A stretch of 40,946 bases of DNA from Microcystis viridis FACHB-1342 (GTDB lineage: Bacteria; Cyanobacteriota; Cyanobacteriia; Cyanobacteriales; Microcystaceae), in contig NZ_JACJSV010000044.1 in the NCBI RefSeq assembly GCF_014698335.1, positions 1 to 40,946 on the forward strand. Direction: 5' to 3'. Position 1 is the first letter of the stretch; the number at the start of each line of letters is the position of its first letter. Of this stretch, positions 1-8,172 are shown piece after piece. The translations under genes were made by a program, and so were the position numbers. The notes beneath the pieces were generated by a model that was given only the letters and a program-made list of their open reading frames with translations, did no database searches and was not told the origin of the DNA.

Positions 1-485
1 CAGTTTAAATTAGCTGGTAAGTGGAAAAAAACTATGGGGTTTTTCAAACAAAAGAACCTTGATATATTCTGACAAATTTTGGGGATTTAGAGACGGCAAT
101 AATGGTCTATCAAAAAAGATTTGATATTGAGGAGATGTTCCGAGATTTTAAGTCGGGAGGCTATAGCTTAGAAGGTTCTCAATTAGCACCGCAATACCTA
201 TCAAAGCTGATAATTGTTATAGCTATCGCCTCTACAAGTGCCACACTACAAGGTAAAAAAATTAAGGATATGGGAATCCAAAAATATGTTACAAGACCAG
301 AAAAAAGATATAAAGGTCAACGCAGACACAGCAGTTTTTATGTGGGTCAACATCTCTATTATTGGCTACAGCTACATCAAATGTTCCCAAAAAATATAGA
401 AGAGCTAATGCAAATTAGCCGCTATCGGTTGAAGGATTACATCAAAGGACAAAGAGCGATATCGCTTGCCCTATCTACCTTCTAG
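1..485 (+). pseudogene. IS4-type DDE transposase relic (C-terminal part)
   Basis: The readable part, from about position 61, matches the IS4-family YREK signature exactly: Y, two residues, R, three residues, E, six residues, K, in the stretch YQKRFDIEEMFRDFK. That E is the third catalytic acid. The reading frame before position 60 (an AGKWKK segment) is a different frame, so there is a frameshift near 58-62. The N-terminal half with both catalytic aspartates would lie outside the window or is lost. The ORF runs to the stop at 485. No terminal inverted repeat or target duplication could be identified on the right. It is a dead element: a real transposase domain by motif, with no chance of function as read here. 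Confidence 0.8.
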
Positions 486-833
486 CTCGCTTGTCCCCAT
501 CTCAGGAGGATTCCACTTTTGATCGAGGGCTAAATTTCTGATCACCTCCACATTGGTGGTATATTGATCCGTGGTCAGAAAACGACCTTTTTTGTAATTT
601 TCGTCACTATAATAACGGAAAAAAGTCTGGGGTTTTTCTAGGGTAACTGCCTGACATTCACTATTGCGAAAAGTGACGGCAATATCTGGAGGGAGGGGAC
701 AGGAAGGTGCCTGATCTTGAGCCAATATTTTCCGAGAATTGAAAGTCAAATTTTCGGGCAAACTATTGGTTAATGTACTGGCTGCGATGCCTAAAACAAG
801 ACTAAAAACGAGCGCACTGGCTTTTATCTTCAT
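471..833 (-). CDS. Small secreted protein of unknown function
   Basis: The 120-residue product starts with a clear Sec signal peptide (MKIKASALVFSLVLGIAAS), so it should be exported. The mature part has two cysteines in a PSCPLPP...NSECQAV pattern, which could form a disulfide. The segment after it is rich in Tyr, Thr and charged residues. I do not recognise the family. The stop codon at 471-473 lies inside the 3' end of the neighbouring transposase relic, a 15-bp overlap, so the last residues may have been supplied by the insertion and the original C-terminus may be lost. There is no other gene on this strand nearby, so it is probably transcribed alone. Confidence 0.6.
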   Translation of the reverse strand: MKIKASALVFSLVLGIAASTLTNSLPENLTFNSRKILAQDQAPSCPLPPDIAVTFRNSECQAVTLEKPQTFFRYYSDENYKKGRFLTTDQYTTNVEVIRNLALDQKWNPPEMGTSELEGR

Positions 834-916
834 CGATTAGGAGAAATTCTTCTCGATTTTATCAGACTGAACCGACTTAAAATCTTGATTTCGCCCACTG
901 GCAACAATTCTTAACT

Positions 917-1118
917 AGGGTTTGCGGCAAAAAGTTTTTCGTGGGGTGTGGGGTGTGGGGTGTGGGGTTTTACCGATTTTGAGGGGGTCAATTACCTAAT
1001 TTTCAGGGAAAAAGTCCAGGGATTTTCCCCCGATCACTCCCATATCCGGTACTTTTTGATTGACAAAAGGTCTAAAAGTGTTACCCAACAAGGTTTTCAG
1101 ATTTATTCAGCCAACCTT
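917..1118 (-). mobile_element. MITE copy A, intact, with heptamer repeats inside
   Basis: The left end AGGGTTTGCGG and the reverse complement of the right end, AAGGTTGGCTG, agree at 8 of 11 positions. The 4-bp sequence AACT flanks both ends (913-916 and 1119-1122), as expected of a target duplication. Positions about 1048-1116 match, in inverted orientation, positions 9497-9566, and 917-934 is the exact reverse complement of 10569-10586, so the same element occurs twice in the window. It has no coding capacity. Confidence 0.6.
941..968. repeat. Heptamer tandem repeat (GTGGGGT)4
   Basis: Four perfect units of GTGGGGT lie inside MITE copy A. Short tandem heptamer repeats (STRR) are a known feature of cyanobacterial genomes. 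The same sequence in the other orientation occurs at about 19312-19340 and 21312-21332. Confidence 0.85.
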
Positions 1119-1287
1119 AACTAATTTTCTCCCTGCTCACAACCCTAACCCCGATTAGCTCCCTAGCAGAAAATTTCCCGCCATTGTCTGTCAACTTTTC
1201 TCCCTAGTATGGGCAAATTGGGAAAAGAATCGTTAAGATCAAAAAAACTTAACATTAATCTTCTTGACAAAATACCCCATTTGTGCT

Positions 1288-2211
1288 ATGAGAGACGCTA
1301 TTGATATTTTGATGGAAAATTTGAGCCAGAGCATCGTCGGCAAAACCGAATCGATTCGCATTGTGCTGGTGGCTTTACTCAGTGGTGGCCACGCTCTCCT
1401 GGAAGATGTACCCGGAGTCGGCAAAACCCTGTTAGCTAAATCCTTAGCGCGTTCAATTAACGGTCGTTTCCAACGGGTACAATGCACCCCCGACCTCCTT
1501 CCTAGTGATATCACGGGAACGACGATTTGGAACCCCAACAGTCGCGAATTTGAATTTATCCCTGGCCCCGCTTTTGCTAACGTCCTGTTGGCCGATGAAA
1601 TCAACCGGGCCACACCGCGCACCCAATCGGCACTTCTAGAAGTCATGGAAGAAAAACAAGTTACCATCGATGGAGAAGCGCGGCCGGTCCCCCAACCCTT
1701 CTTTGTTATCGCAACCCAAAACCCAATCGAATATCAAGGCACTTTTCCGCTTCCAGAAGCACAAATGGACCGTTTTGCCGTTTGCCTGAGTTTGGGTTAT
1801 CCCAGTGCCACAGAAGAATTAAAAATGTTACAAAGACAGCATTCTCAAGAGACGGTTGAATCCCTAGAAGCTTGTATTTCCTTAGAACAGGTGGGAGAAT
1901 TGCAAAGATTAGTCAGTCTGGTCAAGGTAGCTCCCACTTTACAGCAATATATCGTCGATTTAGTCCGCGCTACCCGTGATCATGAAGATATTAGTTTAGG
2001 AGTCAGTCCCCGGGGTTGTGTGGTTTTGCAAAAAGCAGTTCAAGCTTACGCTTTCTTGGAAGGTCGCGATTATGCTATCCCCGATGATGTTAAGTTTATC
2101 ACTCCCTATGTCTTCTGCCATCGTCTGATTCCTAGTCACGGTCGTCAAGCTAAAGCTATCGTGGAAAGACTTCTACAATCGGTGGTGATCGAGGATCGCA
2201 TCTATGCTTAA
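1288..2211 (+). CDS. MoxR-family AAA+ ATPase
   Basis: The 307-residue product has the MoxR/RavA-type AAA+ layout: Walker A GVGKT at residues 43-47, Walker B VLLADE at about 99-104, and sensor-1 VIATQNP at about 140-146, followed by the small lid domain. MoxR ATPases are chaperone-like proteins that commonly help mature partner proteins, often VWA-domain or DUF58 proteins. No such partner gene lies next to it here. I prefer the ATG at 1288 over the in-frame TTG at 1264, because homology to the family begins right after it; neither start has a good ribosome-binding site. Length is typical. The downstream neighbours are debris, so an ancestral operon may have been broken. Confidence 0.9.
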   Translation: MRDAIDILMENLSQSIVGKTESIRIVLVALLSGGHALLEDVPGVGKTLLAKSLARSINGRFQRVQCTPDLLPSDITGTTIWNPNSREFEFIPGPAFANVLLADEINRATPRTQSALLEVMEEKQVTIDGEARPVPQPFFVIATQNPIEYQGTFPLPEAQMDRFAVCLSLGYPSATEELKMLQRQHSQETVESLEACISLEQVGELQRLVSLVKVAPTLQQYIVDLVRATRDHEDISLGVSPRGCVVLQKAVQAYAFLEGRDYAIPDDVKFITPYVFCHRLIPSHGRQAKAIVERLLQSVVIEDRIYA

Positions 2212-2510
2212 ATTTCAGTTATTGATGAACGGTAAGTTACAGGATATTTCTAAATTCTGCCAAATTGGTAGAGCCGATCTATGAATTGCTAGTATTACCT
2301 TAGCTAACTAAAGGCTTGGGTAAAAAATATTTAGTGAGTCCACGGAAAATCTGCTCTCAGGAGAAAACAATGTTTTGTTCACAGTGTGGAATCAAAAGTG
2401 GACATCTCTAAAAATTATCACCCGATCACAGCTTGCTTTGATGCCGTGTACTAATTAATTAGTTCGATAGCTGATACTAAATCCTGTTTTGAAAAGGTGA
2501 CAACAATCAG
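2212..2510. other. Gene-poor stretch with a possible zinc-ribbon stub
   Basis: Nothing of normal gene length is found. A 13-codon ORF at 2370-2411, preceded by AGGAGA, begins MFCSQCGIK and stops after 13 residues. This resembles the first CxxC knuckle of a zinc-ribbon protein and may be a gene stub. Confidence 0.35.
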
Positions 2511-2944
2511 TCAAGCGTTTGAGAATCTTTGAGCAAATTTGATCTGCTCTTCTTTTAAGTTCGAGGTAAGAGAGGCAACAGGTTTATCCCCGATGTATCC
2601 CACAATCACCGTTTCTTCTTTTTCGGCGGTAAATTGTCCTCCTAAAACCTTTTGGGGTTGTACTAAGCAAACCGGCGTTGCTGACTTTGGGTATGAATCA
2701 TTGCATCTACATTTTTTAAAACTCAGGCTCAAACTGACTTTTTGATATATGCAAAATTAGCATTCATACCTACCTTGATTAAGCAACGCCAGCAAACCTT
2801 AGCTCCTGCTTTCAAAGCTCCAAGTGTAGCTGAATAAGCAGCCGTTGAACCGCCAACGCTCAAGATGGGAAAGGATAGCTTTTCACCATCAGCAGGTCTG
2901 ACAAATAAACTATCATCTAAAATGCCTTTAGTTGAGGGTGCCAT
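2511..2944 (-). pseudogene. FAD-dependent-oxidoreductase-like gene split by a MITE
   Basis: Two minus-strand pieces, 2944-2791 and 2665-2511, join in frame when the MITE at 2674-2790 and one 8-bp target copy are removed. The restored protein is about 102 residues. Its core, VGGSTAAYSATLGALKAGAKVC followed across the join by LVQPQKVLGGQFT, looks like the N-terminal Rossmann dinucleotide-binding segment of FAD-dependent oxidoreductases (GG-S-A-AY, then E/Q-P...LGGQ). The rest of such an enzyme is missing and the tail is unfamiliar, so the gene was probably shortened before or after the insertion. The start has a good ribosome-binding site (AGGAG about 8 bases upstream). The insertion puts foreign codons after residue 51 or so and ends the frame. 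Confidence 0.6.
2674..2790. mobile_element. 117-bp MITE with perfect 8-bp target duplication
   Basis: The element starts GGCGTTGCTGA and ends TTAAGCAACGCC. The inverted ends extend imperfectly through a shared GGTATGAAT block about 17-30 bases in. It is flanked by the direct repeat AGCAAACC (2666-2673 and 2791-2798). It carries no gene and interrupts the FAD-protein reading frame. Confidence 0.85.
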
Positions 2945-3012
2945 TTCGGTCTCCTTTATTGGCTCAAGTGTTATTTATTGAAGTAATTTCAAGATAGATA
3001 ACTGAAGACTTG

Positions 3013-3041
3013 GGGTGGATTAACAATCGCGTAACCCACCC
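3013..3041. repeat. Short hairpin, GGGTGG...CCACCC
   Basis: An imperfect inverted repeat with arms GGGTGGATTA and TAACCCACCC lies just downstream of the lytic-enzyme gene. No T-run follows on either strand, so it is a hairpin or dispersed repeat rather than a clear intrinsic terminator. Confidence 0.5.
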
Positions 3042-3057
3042 AGATCATCGTCAACTA

Positions 3058-4398
3058 TTAAGTACGGAGGAAGTAAGCAAAGGCACTTTTCCCGCCCGGA
3101 ATTGCATTTGTATGACGGGTATGGCGATATTTTCCCTGATTATCAATTACCCATGCTATATGATTAGCTCGATCAGACCAACCAGCAAACATATAAACGT
3201 GATTGGGAATCGGTACACCATCCTTATCGTTACCGAACTGTCCGCCGACTGTAAAAATAATATCTCCAGGGAGAAGATTGTTTGTATCTGTTGATTTTTT
3301 CCAACCTTTCCTATCTTGTAGATAGTGAGATAAAGCCGTTGTCAACAACGAGATATTGCCATAATCGTTGTTTTCTCTGGGGATAGGATATCCTGATAAT
3401 CGCAGTGCGCTAGTAACAAAAGCAACACAAGCATTGGTAGTAGTTCCATACCACCTCATAACATCAGCATAAACCTTATCATAATTGCTAGTTTTGCTGT
3501 AGAAATCGTAAAGTTTCTGAGTCACGGTGCGAGGTTCAATTATCGCACCATGTCCCACTACTATGGGAGTAATGTTTGACCAACCGGGTAGTTTTGCGTG
3601 ATTAAGTCCTGCTTGCCACGTTATTAAGTCAACTTTTCCCGTTTCTTCTAGTCCTAAGTCTTTCTGGAATTTTTTAGTCATGCTGACTGTTTCTTCATCC
3701 ATTTCTCCACAGATAGTTAACACAGGAAAGTAACCACAACCATTAAGAATGTTTTGCCAAGAAGCGACCGATCCCACCTGACTTGGATCGTCTTCGATCG
3801 CCGATGGTGATAAACGGATCAGACCCTTATTTTCCAGTTCTTTCAGTTGTGCCATACAACCGACTTGAGCGCTGACTGCATTAGGATCAAATACGCCGTC
3901 ACCAACGTATTTTCCTTTAATGTAATGATTAGTCCCTGAGTAAATATAAGCACTTCGACATGGCGGAGTCGTGTCGCGCCCCAGACCTGTCCGATAACCC
4001 CAACCGTTGTACCCTTCAAGAAACCAAAAGACAGTGGGTAAATCCCAAGATCGTATCGCAGTCGCACCATCATATTCCAAAGCATCAATGGCAGATTCTT
4101 TCCAAGTAAAAGGCGGTTGTCCGCCTTGTGGCCTTCCAGGAGGTGCATTAACAGTGCGCGAGGTTAAGGGATCGCCATTATGTAAATGCCTGGTAAACTT
4201 AAAACTTGATTCCATACCGTGAATAACCGCGATAACAAACCAAGGAACATCAGTTTCTTGAGCTACCGATTCGTAAGTATCACGATATCTTTCAATTTGT
4301 TTGACATACCAAGCAACACCTTCTGCGTAGGCAGGGTTAATTTGGCAGTTTTGCCAAAGGGTCAAATACTCATTTTTTAGTGCTGTTGTAAGTTCCAT
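3058..4398 (-). CDS. Three-domain peptidoglycan lytic enzyme
   Basis: The 446-residue protein appears to have three parts. Residues about 10-200 look like a lysozyme-like glycosidase fold, with a candidate catalytic Glu63 in HGMESSFKF. Residues about 210-266 resemble a PG_binding_1 domain (QNILNGCGYFP...TKKFQKDLGL...D..TW). Residues about 310-446 resemble a CHAP/NlpC-P60-type amidase or peptidase, with a candidate Cys324 in TNACVAFV, His400 in PNHVYMF and an acidic or Asn partner near 419-420. Two catalytic activities on one binding module would cut both glycan and peptide. No signal peptide is visible, as in phage endolysins or inoculum-type effectors, yet no phage gene is near. A ribosome-binding site (TAGGAG) lies about 13-18 bases upstream. 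It may be a domesticated endolysin. Confidence 0.7.
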   Translation of the reverse strand: MELTTALKNEYLTLWQNCQINPAYAEGVAWYVKQIERYRDTYESVAQETDVPWFVIAVIHGMESSFKFTRHLHNGDPLTSRTVNAPPGRPQGGQPPFTWKESAIDALEYDGATAIRSWDLPTVFWFLEGYNGWGYRTGLGRDTTPPCRSAYIYSGTNHYIKGKYVGDGVFDPNAVSAQVGCMAQLKELENKGLIRLSPSAIEDDPSQVGSVASWQNILNGCGYFPVLTICGEMDEETVSMTKKFQKDLGLEETGKVDLITWQAGLNHAKLPGWSNITPIVVGHGAIIEPRTVTQKLYDFYSKTSNYDKVYADVMRWYGTTTNACVAFVTSALRLSGYPIPRENNDYGNISLLTTALSHYLQDRKGWKKSTDTNNLLPGDIIFTVGGQFGNDKDGVPIPNHVYMFAGWSDRANHIAWVIDNQGKYRHTRHTNAIPGGKSAFAYFLRT

Positions 4399-4491
4399 TT
4401 TTTTCTAATTCATCTCCTAAATATCTATTTGTTTCTGACTTTTAAGAGTCTTGACTGATCGCCAATTAATACTGTGGTTGGTACATCAGGA

Positions 4492-4626
4492 TTATCTAAG
4501 TCTGGCGAGACTGCCGAGGGAAATCGGGTTCCACTCGTTTGCCCCACAGCCCTGGAAAAAGACCGGGGAAAGCACGAGGATTAGAGTTATGACAATCGCC
4601 ACGGCCCACTTAAGAGAACGATCCAT
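4492..4626 (-). CDS. Small membrane or lipoprotein-like ORF, 44 aa
   Basis: The start has an excellent ribosome-binding site (GGGAGGA, 6 bases before ATG). The product begins MDRSLKWAVAIVITLILVL, one hydrophobic segment behind a positively charged N-terminus, then SPVFFQGCGAN. The Cys could serve as a lipid-attachment site, though the residues before it (FFQG) are not an ideal lipobox. Only about 15 residues follow the Cys. I do not recognise a family. It lies upstream of the lytic-enzyme gene on the same strand, 93 bases away, so the two might share a transcript. The case rests on the ribosome-binding site and the signal-like N-terminus; it is too short for certainty. Confidence 0.4.
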   Translation of the reverse strand: MDRSLKWAVAIVITLILVLSPVFFQGCGANEWNPISLGSLARLR

Positions 4627-4890
4627 TATTTTCCTCCCTCGTCTCTATAACGGCCACAGGGATTTACTCTCGTTATTGCAGTTAGGAAATCGCGCCAAGC
4701 GCAGAACAAACTGGGAAACGATCTAATTTAATTATCTCTTGCTTTGCCCACTGAGAGATGGTAGGATGGGGGGTTTGTGATTTTTCTTAATAATCCCCCT
4801 CGCCTACACCTACACGAGCTTCAAATACCCTTCAGAGCAGTCCTATCCGTAATTTGAAATAACTCCTCAATGCTCCCCCATTTCGCCCCC

Positions 4891-6312
4891 CTAGAGGAGA
4901 GAATTGCCACGATCAAAACCTCTAGCGGGGGAATAACAACGACTAGCAATTAAACCCAAAACTAACCACCAGAGGGTACTAACTTGGGGACGATACCAAA
5001 CTGTATCAAAGAAACCGTGGGCAAGAATTCCAGCCATAGCGGCAATTGCCCCGATTAACCAAAAGCCTTGACTGTCCATTTTATCGCGCAAAAGTTTAAT
5101 TTGATGGATGCCTTGGCCGATAGTTGTGACTAATAACCAGAGGAAACAGGTAAAACCAATAATTCCCGTTTCTACCATGATTTCTAATAGCACAGAATAG
5201 GCACTTAAAGCCGTGTATTTTGGCTTCATGAATAGGGGGTAAATTTTCTTAAAAGCATCATTACCCGGTCCGATGCCCAAAAGCGGATAAGTTTGAATCA
5301 TGCGGATAACTGCATCCCAAACATTAATCCGAAAGTTATTACTACTATCTTCCCGGCCAGCGAAAATACTCATCACCCGAATTCGCAGCGGATCCACCAA
5401 TAAAATCGCCCCTAAAATCACCACGGCTAAACCCCCTAAAACTAAGGGTAAAAGCCATATTTGCCAAAATAACGGTAGATAATTTTTGAACCAATAAAAT
5501 AATAGCAATAAGAAGACGATTCCTAAGACCATCAAACCAATCCAACCGCCACGACTCTCGGTAAAAAATAAACAAGCGGCATTGGCTAAAGTTAATAAAG
5601 CCGCTAAAATTTTCGGTAGCCATCCCTGCCACACAAATAATGCAGCACCGCTAAAAGCAATACCAGGGAATAAATAACTAGCTAATAAATTAGGATTACC
5701 GAGATAACTATAAACCCTAGTATCCCCCGCTAATTCTGAAGTGGGATCGTTCCAAGTTGCTAACTGTTCCGCACCAAAAATTTGCTGACGAATGCCGTAA
5801 ACGCTGACTGCTAAAGCGGTTAAAACTAAAGTAGTCAGAATCCAATTTGTTAGGCGTGGTGATCGCATGATTCGGGCGGTAAAGGCAAAAAAGATGAGAT
5901 TGAGAGTTAATTTAATTAATCCTTCCAAAGCTGCGGTTTTAACAGGAGAAAAAGCCGTGGAAACCGTGGCAATTCCCCAGTATAAAAGCACTAAAATGTG
6001 AATCGGTGTCACCCCGATTTTGCCTTCATCCACAAGGGTTAAGAGTAGCCAATAACCCGCTATTGCTAACAATAAAAACCCGATTTGACTGGTGGAGAAA
6101 AACGGCGCAGTGGCGATAAGAAGAGAGATTAACAGCGCACCCATCAGTTCTGTCCACTCCACAAACCGGCTACCCTGTCGCCATTGACTAAAAAGGCCGA
6201 CGAAACGATGCAGATAGCTATATTTTGACCAAGAAGCGGGGGAAAAGTTCAGTAGGGTGATTTGTTTCCAAAAAGCATTCATAGGGTTTTTAGTTGCGGT
6301 TGTCACCATCAC
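4891..6312 (-). CDS. ictB: IctB-like O-antigen-ligase-family membrane protein
   Basis: This is a 473-residue inner-membrane protein with about ten or eleven hydrophobic segments. The periplasmic loop carries the Wzy/O-antigen-ligase type sequence (GREDSSNNFRINVWDAVIRM...YPLLGIGPGNDAF). The overall sequence fits the cyanobacterial IctB group, once proposed to take part in inorganic carbon accumulation. That transport role has not been proven and the fold is that of polysaccharide ligases or polymerases, so the biochemical function is open. The start MMVTTATKNP has two adjacent ATG codons; either is possible. The gene stands alone between debris and the decarboxylase gene, which is on the same strand 114 bases upstream. 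Confidence 0.85.
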   Translation of the reverse strand: MMVTTATKNPMNAFWKQITLLNFSPASWSKYSYLHRFVGLFSQWRQGSRFVEWTELMGALLISLLIATAPFFSTSQIGFLLLAIAGYWLLLTLVDEGKIGVTPIHILVLLYWGIATVSTAFSPVKTAALEGLIKLTLNLIFFAFTARIMRSPRLTNWILTTLVLTALAVSVYGIRQQIFGAEQLATWNDPTSELAGDTRVYSYLGNPNLLASYLFPGIAFSGAALFVWQGWLPKILAALLTLANAACLFFTESRGGWIGLMVLGIVFLLLLFYWFKNYLPLFWQIWLLPLVLGGLAVVILGAILLVDPLRIRVMSIFAGREDSSNNFRINVWDAVIRMIQTYPLLGIGPGNDAFKKIYPLFMKPKYTALSAYSVLLEIMVETGIIGFTCFLWLLVTTIGQGIHQIKLLRDKMDSQGFWLIGAIAAMAGILAHGFFDTVWYRPQVSTLWWLVLGLIASRCYSPARGFDRGNSLL

Positions 6313-6426
6313 ACTTTGATTAAGATACCGATTGTATCTTAATTGTTGACTCTTGGGAGCGAAAAGAGTTTCAGTCTGGTGTCTTAGGGCAGCTTCACAC
6401 AGTTAAAACCTAATAGTATAACCAGT

Positions 6427-8070
6427 CTAAACATGGGGTGAACGTACAGCTTGACCTAAACGAGTTAAGCCTGGGGAACAGTCAAAACGATCAAGATGTA
6501 CTTCAATAAATGATAGGCGATCGATGTTACCCTGGGCAATCGATAAAGCCTTTTCTAATTCCCCTTCTGTCCTGACTTGACAACTCCAACTTTCCCCGTT
6601 AAATACTGCCGGTAATTGGTGATATTTCCACGGTTGTAGATCATTATAAATATTATCCTGAATTACCCGCTCGATCGTGTAACCGTCGTTATTAATTAAA
6701 AAGATAATTGGATTGAGATGGTGACGGATAATTGTCGAAAGTTCTTGGGCAGTCATTTGAAAAGCACCATCCCCCACAAAGACGATAGGACGAGTATTGG
6801 GTGCGGCAAAAGCTACTCCTAAACAGGCGGGTATTGAATAACCAATAGAGAGATAAAATGCTTGACCAATAAAGTCGGTTTTTTGAGGCATCAATAAATC
6901 AATCGTGGCAATAATTGCGTCCCCTGTATCGGAAATAACAAAAGATTCTTGAGCGATAAAATGATTCATTCGCTCATAAAAACGAGCATTAGTTAATTTT
7001 TGCTCTGGCACGGCAATGAATTCTAAATCCTTCAATTCGGCTGCGGGTTTAATCTCTAGTGTAGCCGCTTCTTTGTGACTTAGTTTATCAATTAAACCAT
7101 CGATAAAATCCCCTAAGAATACTGGTTGGTAAAAGTGATGTTTAATTTTTACTTTCTCGGAATTGGCATTAATCAAATTATTGGGATTTAAATTAGCCGT
7201 AAATCCCCCTAAATTCATATCGGACATAATCGCTCCTAAACAGAGGACACAATCGGCATTTTCCACCCGTTGACTAACGTATTCGCGACTTAATGCTCCC
7301 ACATAAGTGCCGATAAATTGCGGCTGCATTTCCGAAATTGACGACTTACCTAAAATAGTGGTAGCTAAGGGATAACCCGTTACTTCTAAAAGTTTCAGCA
7401 ACTTATCTTGGAGTTTAAACCGATGAAATTCTACCCCCGCTAAAATAATTGGTTTTTCCGCTTTTTCTAATAAAAAAACCGCTTCTTCAATGGCTTCTTC
7501 TAAAGCGGCGGTATCCGTGAGATTATCGGTTAAATAAATTGGATTTTCTGAGGGGATACAGGGACGATAGACCAGATCCCGGGGAATTTCGATATACACG
7601 GGACGTTTGTGATGCAAACAAGCGGCTAAAGTTTGATCGATTTGACTAGCTGCTTGGGCGGAATTAGTGAGAATAACCGAGGCAACCGTGGCTTTTTCCA
7701 TGATGGAAAATTGCAGATTATAATCGCCCGTGGTGTGGTGTAATAATAAATTATCCCGGCGAATCGAGCGATCGGAAGCTCCACTAATCACCACCAGGGG
7801 AACTCTTTCAGCGTAAGCACCGACCACAGCATTAACGAGGCTAAACCCCCCGACTCCGTAGGTGACACAGACAGCACCCATACCTTTAACTCGCGCGTAG
7901 GCATCGGCGGCATAACCTGCGTTAAGCTCATTACAGGTGCAAACTAATTCGATCGGACTTTCCACCAAAACATCCATCAAATCGAGGACATAATCCCCCG
8001 GCACCCCAAAAATATGATTAACCCCTAAACTATGGAGACACTGGAATAAATATTCGCCGATGGTGATCAT
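6427..8070 (-). CDS. ThDP-dependent 2-keto acid decarboxylase (PDC/IPDC family)
   Basis: The 547-residue enzyme is full length for the pyruvate/indolepyruvate decarboxylase family. All catalytic residues known from Zymomonas pyruvate decarboxylase have counterparts: Asp26 (VPGD), Glu48 (CNELN), the pair His111-His112 (LLLHHTTG) and Glu467 (NNDGYTIE). The ThDP/Mg motif runs from GDGAF at 433 to NND at 461-463. It should split CO2 from a 2-keto acid and release an aldehyde; the substrate (pyruvate, phenylpyruvate, indolepyruvate or branched-chain) cannot be told by eye. It follows the acyl-CoA dehydrogenase gene on the same strand by about 100 bases, so co-transcription is likely. Fermentative ethanol formation or a biosynthetic role are both possible. 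Confidence 0.93.
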   Translation of the reverse strand: MITIGEYLFQCLHSLGVNHIFGVPGDYVLDLMDVLVESPIELVCTCNELNAGYAADAYARVKGMGAVCVTYGVGGFSLVNAVVGAYAERVPLVVISGASDRSIRRDNLLLHHTTGDYNLQFSIMEKATVASVILTNSAQAASQIDQTLAACLHHKRPVYIEIPRDLVYRPCIPSENPIYLTDNLTDTAALEEAIEEAVFLLEKAEKPIILAGVEFHRFKLQDKLLKLLEVTGYPLATTILGKSSISEMQPQFIGTYVGALSREYVSQRVENADCVLCLGAIMSDMNLGGFTANLNPNNLINANSEKVKIKHHFYQPVFLGDFIDGLIDKLSHKEAATLEIKPAAELKDLEFIAVPEQKLTNARFYERMNHFIAQESFVISDTGDAIIATIDLLMPQKTDFIGQAFYLSIGYSIPACLGVAFAAPNTRPIVFVGDGAFQMTAQELSTIIRHHLNPIIFLINNDGYTIERVIQDNIYNDLQPWKYHQLPAVFNGESWSCQVRTEGELEKALSIAQGNIDRLSFIEVHLDRFDCSPGLTRLGQAVRSPHV

Positions 8071-8172
8071 AGCAATTTTCTCGCAAAGATGAGCAGGGTG
8101 TCGGTGCGGAATTTTCCTTACTCACTTTCAGCCAAAATGCCGACCGCTCTTGCTAGGAAAAGACCGACTAAC

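Larger units (their letters stand above)
834..1287. other. Intergenic region, mostly one MITE copy
   Basis: No gene is visible here. Positions 917-1118 are a MITE-like element (listed separately) that includes four GTGGGGT heptamers. The remaining sequence, 1119-1287, is the presumed promoter region of the MoxR ATPase gene. I could not place convincing -35 and -10 boxes in it. Confidence 0.6.

Noticed and set aside
1239-1667. Minus-strand ORF opposite the MoxR gene.
   Set aside because: It is the antisense shadow of a conserved ATPase; its translation has no recognisable domain.
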